NCBI GenBank assembly: GCA_937997605.1
Contig: CALLFD010000087.1
Span: 1-38,018, forward strand
Direction of reading: 5' to 3'
Length of the DNA: 38,018 bases
Source: an uncultured Collinsella sp.
GTDB lineage: Bacteria; Actinomycetota; Coriobacteriia; Coriobacteriales; Coriobacteriaceae
Shown here in pieces: positions 27,129 through 35,102 of this stretch. Under the pieces are notes generated by a model. That model worked only from the letters and a program-made list of their open reading frames with translations. It did no database searches and was not told the DNA's origin. Every line of letters begins with the position of its first letter. The first letter of the stretch is position 1. The position numbers were made by a program, and so were the translations under genes.

Positions 27129-27244
27129 GGGGAGAAATGTAGGCCCGATTTTCGCTCGGTCAGGTCCTGGGCTCGCACGAAGAGCACATTAAGTGGTCTT
27201 CGGCTCGTGCGGAATCTACGAAAATCGGGCCTACATTCCTCCCC
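27129..27244 (-). repeat. nested palindromic element, valS 5' side
   Basis: Outer arms of 26 bp with one mismatch (27129-27154 and 27219-27244, containing AATGTAGGCCCGATTTTCG and its exact complement) enclose an inner hairpin GAAGAGCAC-ATTAA-GTGGTCTTC with flanking GCACGA/TCGTGC. It ends 20 bp before the valS start, so it would lie in the valS leader if the promoter is upstream of 27245. The core shares AGCACATTAAGTG, GTCCTG and GTGCGGAA with the element at 24284-24402. Confidence 0.8.
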
Positions 27245-27332
27245 TTAGGTATCGATTACTTCAGTCTGATATGACTTCGCTGAGGCTTAAACAAACACAC
27301 AGAATAACATAGGTAGTTGGGGTTATTGCGTA

Positions 27333-27372
27333 TCTATAAAATAGCCTCCGACCGCGGGTGGTCGGAGGCTAT
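27333..27372 (-). terminator. clpX terminator
   Basis: A perfect 13-bp stem (ATAGCCTCCGACC at 27341-27353 with GGTCGGAGGCTAT at 27360-27372) has a 6-nt loop. On the minus strand it is followed by TTTATAG. It lies about 24 bp after the clpX stop. Confidence 0.85.
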
Positions 27373-27395
27373 CGACAAACACATTTTGGCAGGTT

Positions 27396-28802
27396 TTAGC
27401 CGTAGATGCGCTGGGGCTGTTCGGTGCCCTTAACCGCCGCTTCGGTTACGACGACCTTGGTCACGCCTTCCTCGCTCGGAAGATCGAACATTGTCTGCTG
27501 CAGCACGTCCTCGCAGATAGAACGCAGGCCGCGGGCGCCGGTCTTGCGGGCGAGCGCCATGCGGGCGATCTCATGCAGGGCCGCATCCTCAAACTCAAGC
27601 TCAACGTCCTCGAGCTGGAACATCTTGCGGTACTGGCGCACCACGGCGTTCTTGGGCTCGGTCAGAATCGACACCAGGTCGTCCTCGTCGAGCGCCTGCG
27701 TCTGGGTGACGACGGGCGTACGTCCCACAAACTCGGGGATCATGCCAAAGGCGTTGAGGTCCTGCGGAAGCACCTGACGCAGCAGGTCGTTCTCGTCGAC
27801 CGAGGTGGGGCCGGCGATCTCGGAGTTAAAGCCCACGCCCTTGTTTCCCACGCGATCGGCGATGATCTTGTCCAGACCCACAAAGGCACCGCCACAGATG
27901 AACAGGATGTTGGTCGTGTCGATCTGCAGCAGCTCCTGCTGCGGATGTTTGCGACCGCCGGTGGGCGGAACGCTGGCCACCGTTCCCTCAAGAATCTTAA
28001 GCAGCGCCTGTTGAACGCCCTCGCCCGAGACATCGCGGGTAATGGAGAGGTTCTCGGCCTTGCGGGCGATCTTGTCGATCTCGTCCACGTAGATAATGCC
28101 AACCTGAGCGCGCTCGATATCGCCATCGGCAGCATTGATAAGCTTGAGCAGGATGTTCTCCACGTCCTCGCCCACATAACCGGCCTCGGTAAGCGCGGTG
28201 GCGTCGGCGATCGCAAACGGCACCTCGAGGATGCGCGCGAGCGTCTGGGCCAACAGGGTCTTACCGGTACCGGTGGGACCGAGGAGCAGGATGTTGGACT
28301 TGGCGAGCTCTACCTCGTCCATATCGTCATCGAACTGCGAGCCCATGTCGTCATCAAAGGCAGACACCGCAGCGCCGCCCTCGATCACGCGGCGATAGTG
28401 GTTGTACACGGCAACCGACATGGCGCGCTTGGCGTCCTCCTGGCCCATTACATAGGCCGAAAGCTCGTCATAGATCTCGTGCGGCGTCGGCACGTGCGTG
28501 ATGACCTGACGGTCGTCCTCGAGCTCAAAGCCCTCGGTCTCGGGGTCCACGGCGGGCTGGGATGCAGCCTGACCGTGGTCGTTGAGGAAGCCCGGCAGCT
28601 TGCCGTTGCGGGCGGCGTCCATAAAGTCCGAAGCCAGCGACTCCTCCAAAATCTCGGAGCAGGCGGCGACGCACTCGTCGCAGATAAAGATGTTGGTCGG
28701 ACCCTTTACAAGGCGGCGAACCTGCCCCTGCTCTTTTCCGCAGAAGGAGCAGCGGATGGGGTTGCCGTTCTCGTCAAAGTTGTCCTGCATGTTACCTGCC
28801 AT
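27396..28802 (-). CDS. clpX: ATP-dependent Clp protease ATP-binding subunit ClpX
   Basis: The 468-residue AAA+ unfoldase has an N-terminal zinc-binding domain with C18, C21, C41 and C44 (CSFCGKEQGQ, ICDEC). Walker A is GPTGTGKT at residues 175-182 and Walker B is GIIYVDEIDKIARKAE. A GGAFVGLDKIIADR segment and the arginine-bearing EFVGRTPVVTQ follow. The ClpP-docking loop reads GVGF instead of the usual IGF. An acidic insert at about residues 148-165 makes it longer than the E. coli protein (about 424). It unfolds substrates and feeds them to ClpP, encoded 1 bp upstream. Start: ATG at 28802 with AAGGA. Confidence 0.96.
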   Translation of the reverse strand: MAGNMQDNFDENGNPIRCSFCGKEQGQVRRLVKGPTNIFICDECVAACSEILEESLASDFMDAARNGKLPGFLNDHGQAASQPAVDPETEGFELEDDRQVITHVPTPHEIYDELSAYVMGQEDAKRAMSVAVYNHYRRVIEGGAAVSAFDDDMGSQFDDDMDEVELAKSNILLLGPTGTGKTLLAQTLARILEVPFAIADATALTEAGYVGEDVENILLKLINAADGDIERAQVGIIYVDEIDKIARKAENLSITRDVSGEGVQQALLKILEGTVASVPPTGGRKHPQQELLQIDTTNILFICGGAFVGLDKIIADRVGNKGVGFNSEIAGPTSVDENDLLRQVLPQDLNAFGMIPEFVGRTPVVTQTQALDEDDLVSILTEPKNAVVRQYRKMFQLEDVELEFEDAALHEIARMALARKTGARGLRSICEDVLQQTMFDLPSEEGVTKVVVTEAAVKGTEQPQRIYG

Positions 28803-28803
28803 C

Positions 28804-29424
28804 CTAGGCGTCCTTCGCGGCGAGATCGCGCGAGGTGACGATACGGTCGATCAGGCCGTAGTCGAGGGCCTCGGCAGCGGTCAGGTAGTTGTCGCGCTCG
28901 GTGTCGGCCTGGACCTTCTCAATGGGCTGGCCCGAGGCATCAGACAGGATCTGATTGAGCTCGCGGCGAGTCTTCTTGATCTCCTCGGCCACGATCTCGA
29001 TCTCGGTCTGCTGGCCCTGGGCACCGCCGCTGGGCTGGTGAATCATGACCTTGGAGTGCGGCAGGCAGAAGCGCTTGCCCTTAGCGCCGGCCGAAAGCAG
29101 CACGGCGGCCATGGACGCGGCCATACCGACGCAAATGGTCGAGACCTGCGGCTTGATGAAGTTCATGGTGTCAAGAATCGCCAGGCCGGAGTAAACCTCG
29201 CCGCCGGGCGAATTGATGTAGAGCGAGATATCCTTCTCGGCATCCTGGCTCTCAAGATGCAGCAGCTGGGCAACGACCAGGTTGGCGCTGACGGAGTTGA
29301 TCTCCTCGCCCAAGAAGATGATGCGGTCGTTGAGCAGGCGCGAATAGATATCGTAGCTGCGCTCGCCGCGCGGCGTCTGCTCGATAACGTATGGCACGAG
29401 GGCGGAATCGAACTTAGCGATCAT
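28804..29424 (-). CDS. clpP: ATP-dependent Clp protease proteolytic subunit
   Basis: The 206-residue serine peptidase starts best at the ATG at 29424 (MIAKFDSALVPYVIEQTPRG), with GGAG 6 nt upstream; nearby ATG and TTG codons upstream have poor spacing. The catalytic Ser is in CVGMAASMAAVLLSAG, His in MIHQPSGGAQGQ and Asp in TERDNYLTAAEALDYGLIDR. It assembles as a tetradecamer and degrades proteins delivered by ClpX. The length and motifs are those of a normal active copy. It is co-transcribed with clpX. Confidence 0.96.
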   Translation of the reverse strand: MIAKFDSALVPYVIEQTPRGERSYDIYSRLLNDRIIFLGEEINSVSANLVVAQLLHLESQDAEKDISLYINSPGGEVYSGLAILDTMNFIKPQVSTICVGMAASMAAVLLSAGAKGKRFCLPHSKVMIHQPSGGAQGQQTEIEIVAEEIKKTRRELNQILSDASGQPIEKVQADTERDNYLTAAEALDYGLIDRIVTSRDLAAKDA

Positions 29425-29461
29425 ACGCATCTCCATTTCTCTCTTGCGGACCAAATTGGTT

Positions 29462-29511
29462 CTAGATAAACGTACGGTGCCCGCATGCTATGCATTGGCT
29501 GGCACCGTACG
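29462..29511 (-). terminator. tig terminator / tig-clpP intergenic hairpin
   Basis: An 11-bp perfect stem (CGTACGGTGCC at 29471-29481 with GGCACCGTACG at 29501-29511) is followed on the minus strand by TTTATCTAG. It separates tig from clpP and may reduce read-through. A clear clpP promoter between it and the clpP start is not visible, so partial read-through is likely. Confidence 0.6.
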
Positions 29512-29587
29512 AAGCAACCGGATAACCGGTGTATAACTTTACCCCATCACGGGCGCACGCATGCGCTCGCGGGTAAGGTGGCGAGAA

Positions 29588-30886
29588 TTACTCGGCGTCC
29601 TTGGCGGTCTCGTCGACCTCGGTCACCTTGGCGTTCTCGACCAGGTGGTCGACGGCCTTGGAGCGACGGATGGACTCGCGGACGGCAGGCATGCGGCCAT
29701 CGGCGATGAACTCGGCCTTGGAAGCCTCGACGTCCTTGACGCCGGCCTTCTCGAACTCGGCGTTGATGTCGTCCTCGGTGACCTCGATCTTGAGCTCACG
29801 GGCGAGGGCGTCGAGAGCCAGGGACTCACGGGCGACGTCGTTGGCCTGCTTGTGCAGGTCGCCGATGAACTGCTCCATGGTCAGACCGGAAGCGGGCAGC
29901 CAGGTGTCCAGGGTCATGCCGCGGGCAGCGAGGTTGGACAGGAAGTTCTGGCCGAGCTCCTCAAAGACGGACTGCTCGTAGTCGGCGTCCATCTCCTCGA
30001 GCTGCAGGCGCTCGGCGAGAGCGGAGACGCAACGGTTCTCCTTCTCGGCCGGGAGGCGGGAAGCCTTGTCCTGCTCGATCTCGAGCTTGATGGCGTCGCG
30101 CATAGCGTCGATGCTGTCGAAGCCAAAGTCGGACTTGACGAGCTCGTCGGTGAGCTCGGGGGTGTTGCGGACCTTGATGCCCTTGACGGTGACCTCGACG
30201 GTGTGGGTCTCGGCCTCCTCGCCCTCCTCGACCTCGTCGGTCCAGGTGACGGACTTGACGTCGTCAACGTTGGCGCCGATCAGGGCCTCGTTGAACTCCT
30301 TGGGGTTGCTGTCGCTACCGGCGATGAGCATGCGGCCCTCGGCGGCGAAGTTGTCGGCGTTCTCGACGGCCTTGAGGTCGACGGTCACATAGTCGTCAGC
30401 CTCGACGGAACGACCCTCGACGTCCTCGAAGGTGGCACGGTAGTTGAGGAGCATCTCGACCTGGTTGTTGATCTCGGACTCGGTGACCTCCGCGGGGGGC
30501 ATCTCGATCTCGACAGCGTCGAAGGAGGAGAGCTCAGCGGCGGGACGCAGGGAGAACTCGACGGTGTAGGTGTAGTCCTCGTGATCCTTGGCGAGGTCGA
30601 GCTCCTTGTAGTCACCGCTCTTGGTGGGGACGATGTCCAGCTCGTTGAGGACGGCGGGCTCGTTGGCGGCGATCAGGTCGTTGGTGGCCTGAGCGAGGGT
30701 AGCCTCGGCGCCAAGAGCGGAATCGATGACCGGACGGGGAGCCTTACCGGCACGGAAGCCCGGGAAGCGGTACTTCTTAGCGGTGTCCTTGTAGGCCTTC
30801 TTGATCGCGGCGTCGACGTCGGCGGCCGGGATGGTGACCGTAGCGGTGAGCTTGGCGTCCTTGACGTCAGAAGCGGTGATGTTCAA
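29588..30886 (-). CDS. tig: trigger factor, ribosome-associated chaperone
   Basis: The protein of about 432 residues has the N-terminal ribosome-binding domain with its signature region YRFPGFRAGKAPRPVIDSAL. A central FKBP-type PPIase domain covers about residues 155-240 (DDYVTVDLKAVENADNFAAE). The C-terminal helical chaperone domain ends in an acidic tail. It binds nascent chains at the ribosome exit. The start is uncertain: AGGAGG at about 30893-30898 best fits a TTG at 30886 or a GTG at 30889, while an ATG at 30901 lies at or before that site. It stands just upstream of clpP-clpX, a common bacterial order. Confidence 0.93.
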   Translation of the reverse strand: MNITASDVKDAKLTATVTIPAADVDAAIKKAYKDTAKKYRFPGFRAGKAPRPVIDSALGAEATLAQATNDLIAANEPAVLNELDIVPTKSGDYKELDLAKDHEDYTYTVEFSLRPAAELSSFDAVEIEMPPAEVTESEINNQVEMLLNYRATFEDVEGRSVEADDYVTVDLKAVENADNFAAEGRMLIAGSDSNPKEFNEALIGANVDDVKSVTWTDEVEEGEEAETHTVEVTVKGIKVRNTPELTDELVKSDFGFDSIDAMRDAIKLEIEQDKASRLPAEKENRCVSALAERLQLEEMDADYEQSVFEELGQNFLSNLAARGMTLDTWLPASGLTMEQFIGDLHKQANDVARESLALDALARELKIEVTEDDINAEFEKAGVKDVEASKAEFIADGRMPAVRESIRRSKAVDHLVENAKVTEVDETAKDAE

Positions 30887-30977
30887 CACGTTCCTCCTCA
30901 TACTGCCCAGCTTATCTGAGGTGCTGGTACCTTTATGCAACAAAGTGTCGCGACGGCCAGGGCCGACGCAAGTGCGA

Positions 30978-31061
30978 TGGTGCGGGCGAAAGGACTCGAA
31001 CCTTCACGGGAATCCCACCAGAACCTAAATCTGGCGCGTCTACCAATTCCGCCACGCCCGC
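30978..31061 (-). tRNA. tRNA-Leu (UAG anticodon), CCA encoded
   Basis: The minus strand folds as a leucine tRNA: acceptor GCGGGCG with CGCCCGC, D arm GCGGAATTGGTAGACGCGC, anticodon stem CCAGA/TCTGG with loop TTTAGGT (anticodon TAG), a long variable arm GTGGGATTCCCGTG, and T arm AAGGTTCGAGTCCTT. The 3' end is ACCA, encoded in the DNA. It lies about 90 bp upstream of tig on the same strand. Confidence 0.97.
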
Positions 31062-31145
31062 ATGAGCGCACAGACTAGGAATGATAGCAGATACGAACGG
31101 CAAGCGCACGCACACCTTTTACAGGCTCACGACCTCACCACGAGT

Positions 31146-31172
31146 GCAAAAGGCGGGGCGAGTTGCCCCGCC
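31146..31172 (-). terminator. terminator of the molybdenum hydroxylase operon
   Basis: GGCGGGGC (31152-31159) pairs perfectly with GCCCCGCC (31165-31172) around GAGTT. On the minus strand the stem is followed by TTTTGC. It lies about 30 bp after the stop of the large hydroxylase gene. Confidence 0.75.
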
Positions 31173-31201
31173 CCGCCAATTACGACTTGTTCGCTGACCC
31201 G

Positions 31202-34033
31202 CTACTCCTCCAGCAGGGCCTTCTCGGGCGTGATGGGCAGCGAGCGAACCTGGTGGCCGGTGGCGTGCGCCACGGCTGAGGCAACGGCGGCGAGCGGCGT
31301 GTTGATGACGACTTCGCCGATCGACTTGGCGCCAAACGGGCCCGTCGGCTCGTAGCTCGGCTCAAAGGCCACGCGAATGCTGCCGATATCCAAACGCGTG
31401 GGCAGCTTGTAGCTCATAAAGTTGCCGGTGCGCAGACGACCGCGGTCATCGTGCTCGACGATCTCGTAGAGCGCGTGGCCGATACCCTGGGCAATGCCAC
31501 CCTCGGCCTGGACGCGCGCGAGCGCCTCGTTGATTACGGTACCGCAGTCCACAGCCGCCGCGTAGTCCACCACGGTCACCTTGCCGGTAGCCTTGTCGAC
31601 CTCGACCTCGGCAATGCCGGCCATAAACGGCGGAGGCGAAACGGGCAGGCAGGCAGAGGCATGCGAGGTGAGCGCGTCGCCGCCCGCGATGTTCTTGACG
31701 CACAAGTTGGCAAAGTCGCGCAGCGTGAGGTAGCGGTTCTGCTCGCGTGCGGCACGCTCGTCAGACAGGCGCACGTACTGACCATCAAAGACCACATCGG
31801 CGGCGTCCACGTCCCACATCTGGGCGGCCTTGGCGCAAATCTTCTCGCGCAGCTCGGTCGCGGCGTTCTTGGCGGCAAGGCCCGTCACGTACGTACCCGA
31901 GCTCGCGTACGAGCCGGCGTCGAACGGCGACACGTCGGTGTCCACGCCGCGCACCACAATAAGCGAGCTCTCCACACCCAGCTCCTCGGCGGCAATCTGC
32001 GCCAGGATCGTATCGACGCCCATGCCGTTATCGGTGGCGCCGGTGCCGATGGTAATGAAGCCGTCCTCTTCCAAGCGCATGTCGATGCCGGCGATGTCCA
32101 CGTTGGAGATGCCCGAGCCCTGCATGGTGAGTGCGCAGCCCAAGGCGCGCACGCAGTCGCCCAGATCCACGGCCAGCGGCTTGTCGCGCCAGCCGATCAT
32201 GTCCATCGCACGCAGCAGGCAGCGGTCGAGTGCGCAGGCGTTGAGCTTCTCGTTGTAGTACTGCGGCATGATCTCGCCCTCGTGCACCATATTCTTAAGG
32301 CGCAGGTCGGCGGGGTCCATGTACAACATGTCGGCGAGCTCGTTGACGGCGCTCTCCACGGCAAACTGGCCCTGGGTGGCACCGTAACCGCGATACGCGC
32401 CGCCGCGGTTGGTATTGGTGTAGACGGCGTCCCAGCTAAAGCGGCTCGCCTTCACATGGTTGTAGATCGGCAGGCTCTTGTGGCCCGACAGGCCGATCGT
32501 CGTGGTAGCGTGCTCGCCGTACGCGCCGGCGTTGGACAACGTGTGCAGATCGATGGCCGTGATGGTGCCGTCATTCATGGCGCCCAGCTTAACGGTCATC
32601 TGCATCTGGTGGCGCGAGTTGCCCGCAGTGATGGTCTCCTCACGGGTGTAGCAGCAGTAGCTCGGACGGCCGGTCTGCTGGGTGACGAACGCCACAAAGA
32701 TCTCGCAGCAGCCCGTCTGCTTAGAGCCAAAGCCGCCACCGATGCGCGGCTTAATGACCTGCACCTGCGACTGCGGAATATCGAGTGACTGCGCGACCAT
32801 GCGGCGCACATGGAAGGGCACCTGTGTGGAGGTGGTCACCGAGATACGCCCGAACGCGTCGGTCGTCGCGAAGGCGCGGAAGGTTTCCATGGGCGCGGTC
32901 TGCGTGGCCTGGCTGGTGTAGGTGCGGGTGAAGACGATGTCGCTCTGGGCGAAGGCCTCGTCCAAGTCGCCAAAATCGCTCGTGCCGCTGCACACCAGGT
33001 TGCGCGGGACGTCGCCGCCCTGCGGGAACATAAAGGTCACGTCGCCCTCGGGGTGGACCACGATGTCATTATCGAGCGCCTGGGTAAAGTCGAGCAGCGG
33101 CTCGAGCACCTCATAGTCGACCTTGATGAGCTTAAGCGCCTTGTCGGCGGCTTCCTCGGTCTCGGCGGCGACAATCGCCACCTCTTCGTTTTGGTAACGG
33201 ACGAGGTTCTCGAGAATCAGGCGGTCGTAGGGACTCGGCTGGGGATAGCTCTGGCCGGCGATGGTAAAGCGGCGCTGGGGCACGTCCTCGTAGGTGTAGA
33301 CGCCCACCACGCCGGGCACCTTCAGGGCGCGCGACGTATCGATGGAGCGGATCTTGGCGCGGGCATACGGGCTGCGCTTGAGCTTAACGATGAGCGCGCC
33401 GGCGGGCACCATGTCGCCGGTGTAGACGGGGCGACCCTCGAGCAGGGCCTTCGAGTCCTTCTTGGGATGCTTGTGGGTGATCTGCTTGTACGAGACGCCG
33501 TCGGAGCTCGTATCGTTGACGGGCAGCTCGGGCATCTCGAAGCCCACCTGCACGCCAGACTCGTCGAGGAAGCGCACGATAGCGCGCAGCTGGCTCTCGT
33601 AGCCGCTGCAGCGGCAGAGGTTACCGGCAAGCTGACGCGAGAGCTCCTCACGCGTGGCGACGAGGCTCGGGTCCTCCTTAGCGGCGCGGGCAAGCGCCAG
33701 CACGTTCATGATGAGGCCGGGGGCGCAAAAACCGCACTGCTCGGCGCCTTCGGCAGCCATCGCGCGGGCCAGCACCTCAGACTCGGCTTTGAGACCCTCG
33801 AGCGTGGTGACGGTGTGGCCCTCGACGCGCGCGGCGGGAACCGAGCAGCTCAACACCGGATCGCCGTCGAGCCACACCGTGCACAGGCCGCAGTTGGTGG
33901 TCTCGCAGGCGCAGCGCACCGACGCGCAGCCCTGCTCGCGCAGCAGCGCAAAGAGCATGGTGTCGGGAGCAATCTGAACCTTGACCTTGCGGCCGTTGAG
34001 CGTAAAGGAAAGATCGATGAGTTTGGCAGCCAT
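31202..34033 (-). CDS. molybdenum hydroxylase (xanthine dehydrogenase/aldehyde oxidase family), fused 2Fe-2S and Mo-binding subunits
   Basis: The 943-residue protein fuses two parts usually encoded separately. Residues 1 to about 165 are the iron-sulfur part: a plant-type [2Fe-2S] domain with C43, C48, C51 and C63, then a second [2Fe-2S] domain with EQCGFCAPGLIMN and GNLCRCSGYESQ. Residues about 190-943 are the molybdopterin part, with the cofactor loop RIGGGFGSKQTGCCE and the catalytic glutamate in FGAKSIGEVVINTPLAAVAS. It hydroxylates a purine, aldehyde or N-heterocycle using water; the substrate is not predictable. The start codon overlaps the stop of the FAD subunit gene by one base, so the pair makes a complete XDH-like enzyme. 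Confidence 0.92.
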   Translation of the reverse strand: MAAKLIDLSFTLNGRKVKVQIAPDTMLFALLREQGCASVRCACETTNCGLCTVWLDGDPVLSCSVPAARVEGHTVTTLEGLKAESEVLARAMAAEGAEQCGFCAPGLIMNVLALARAAKEDPSLVATREELSRQLAGNLCRCSGYESQLRAIVRFLDESGVQVGFEMPELPVNDTSSDGVSYKQITHKHPKKDSKALLEGRPVYTGDMVPAGALIVKLKRSPYARAKIRSIDTSRALKVPGVVGVYTYEDVPQRRFTIAGQSYPQPSPYDRLILENLVRYQNEEVAIVAAETEEAADKALKLIKVDYEVLEPLLDFTQALDNDIVVHPEGDVTFMFPQGGDVPRNLVCSGTSDFGDLDEAFAQSDIVFTRTYTSQATQTAPMETFRAFATTDAFGRISVTTSTQVPFHVRRMVAQSLDIPQSQVQVIKPRIGGGFGSKQTGCCEIFVAFVTQQTGRPSYCCYTREETITAGNSRHQMQMTVKLGAMNDGTITAIDLHTLSNAGAYGEHATTTIGLSGHKSLPIYNHVKASRFSWDAVYTNTNRGGAYRGYGATQGQFAVESAVNELADMLYMDPADLRLKNMVHEGEIMPQYYNEKLNACALDRCLLRAMDMIGWRDKPLAVDLGDCVRALGCALTMQGSGISNVDIAGIDMRLEEDGFITIGTGATDNGMGVDTILAQIAAEELGVESSLIVVRGVDTDVSPFDAGSYASSGTYVTGLAAKNAATELREKICAKAAQMWDVDAADVVFDGQYVRLSDERAAREQNRYLTLRDFANLCVKNIAGGDALTSHASACLPVSPPPFMAGIAEVEVDKATGKVTVVDYAAAVDCGTVINEALARVQAEGGIAQGIGHALYEIVEHDDRGRLRTGNFMSYKLPTRLDIGSIRVAFEPSYEPTGPFGAKSIGEVVINTPLAAVASAVAHATGHQVRSLPITPEKALLEE

Positions 34034-34947
34034 TAGCGCACCTCGCTAGAATCGACGCCGGGCACGCGGCGGCAGGAATACTCGTCCGTGGCAAACTTGG
34101 GGATCTGCACGGTCTCGAGCTCGCGGGCAAGCGCGGCCGAAAGCTCGATGCCGGCGGCGCGGCGCACGGCCTGCACGGCAAGCGGCGCCGAGATGCGACG
34201 GCGGTACTCGGCCGAGCCCCACAAGTTGGTGCCGTAGCTCAGCGCGCGTACGGACGCGGCAAGGGCACGCAGCTCGTCCTCGGAAGGATGCTCGTTGGTA
34301 AGGCCACATGCCTCGCCCTGCAGCAGGGTCGCGCGCAGCGGGCGGGCACCCACGGTAACATGCCAGCTGTTGTCCCACCAGGCGGCGGTGACGTTTAAGG
34401 AGGGGAAGTCGGTCGCGGCCTTGCGCACGGCCTCGTAGCTCGCACGGTAGTCGTGTTTGACGACCACAATGTGCTCGATCACGTCGCGCACGTAGCCCAT
34501 GTCCACGAACTCGGCGAGCGGCACGCGGCCGGCGCCCGTCAGCTCGACATAGGAATCGAGCGCGAGGAAGGCGGAGAGCACGTCCGAGAAGCCAAAGCGA
34601 CCATAGATGCTGCCGCCCACCGTGGCAGTGTTGCGCAGCTGCACGCCCACGATATCGTGGACGGCGAACTCAAAGACATGGTTGACAAGCGCGTTGAGCT
34701 CGGCATGGCGCTCGAGCTGGCGCAGGGTGCACATGGCACCGATGCGAAACTCGGTCTCGGTCTCCTCGATCTGATCGAGCCCGCAGGCCGAAAGGTCAAT
34801 CGCCGTCGCCACACGACGCGAACCCAGGCGCATCCAGATGCCACCGCCCACAATCTTGTTGTTGCGGTTTTTCTGCAAGAGCTCATAGGCTTCGGCCGCG
34901 TTTCCAACACGGACGTAGGTACCGAACTTGAGCACGTTCTCCCCCAT
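34033..34947 (-). CDS. molybdenum hydroxylase FAD-binding subunit
   Basis: The 304-residue protein matches the FAD subunit of the xanthine dehydrogenase/CO dehydrogenase family. AEAYELLQKNRNNKIVGGGI matches the usual first FAD loop. GVQLRNTATVGGSIYGRFGF fits the second FAD loop. The CO dehydrogenase flavoprotein C-terminal domain fills about residues 190-290. It passes electrons from the Mo and Fe-S centres of its partner to NAD+ or another acceptor. The first ATG (34947) has GGAG only 2 bp upstream; a GTG four codons later follows GGGGGAG, so the start may be a few residues shorter. It is first in the operon. Confidence 0.88.
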   Translation of the reverse strand: MGENVLKFGTYVRVGNAAEAYELLQKNRNNKIVGGGIWMRLGSRRVATAIDLSACGLDQIEETETEFRIGAMCTLRQLERHAELNALVNHVFEFAVHDIVGVQLRNTATVGGSIYGRFGFSDVLSAFLALDSYVELTGAGRVPLAEFVDMGYVRDVIEHIVVVKHDYRASYEAVRKAATDFPSLNVTAAWWDNSWHVTVGARPLRATLLQGEACGLTNEHPSEDELRALAASVRALSYGTNLWGSAEYRRRISAPLAVQAVRRAAGIELSAALARELETVQIPKFATDEYSCRRVPGVDSSEVR

Positions 34948-35046
34948 CTCTCCACTTGTCCAGTACCTTTAAGTGTACCAAACGAGGGGGCACAGCTCGT
35001 GTCGGGACAAAATGAACCGTTTTCCTCCGTCGCATGCGAATCAAAT

Positions 35047-35077
35047 AAGGCTCCCAGCCAAGATGACTGGGAGCCTT
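35047..35077 (-). terminator. gdhA terminator
   Basis: An 11-bp stem (AAGGCTCCCAG at 35047-35057 with CTGGGAGCCTT at 35067-35077) has a 9-nt loop and is followed on the minus strand by ATTTGATT. It lies about 26 bp after the gdhA stop. Confidence 0.75.
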
Positions 35078-35102
35078 CTGCGATGCTATATCAAGCGAAA
35101 AT

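Noticed and set aside
25036..27192. 718-codon open frame on the plus strand opposite valS
   Set aside because: It shadows valS with full synthetase motifs on the other strand, and has low-complexity translation and no family resemblance.
27573..30919. Long plus-strand open frames opposite clpX, clpP and tig
   Set aside because: The minus-strand genes are certain. The plus-strand translations are low-complexity reverse frames without ribosome-binding sites.
31202..34033. Selenocysteine codon inside the molybdenum hydroxylase gene
   Set aside because: The frame is continuous with no internal TGA. All expected cysteines and the catalytic glutamate are present as ordinary codons.
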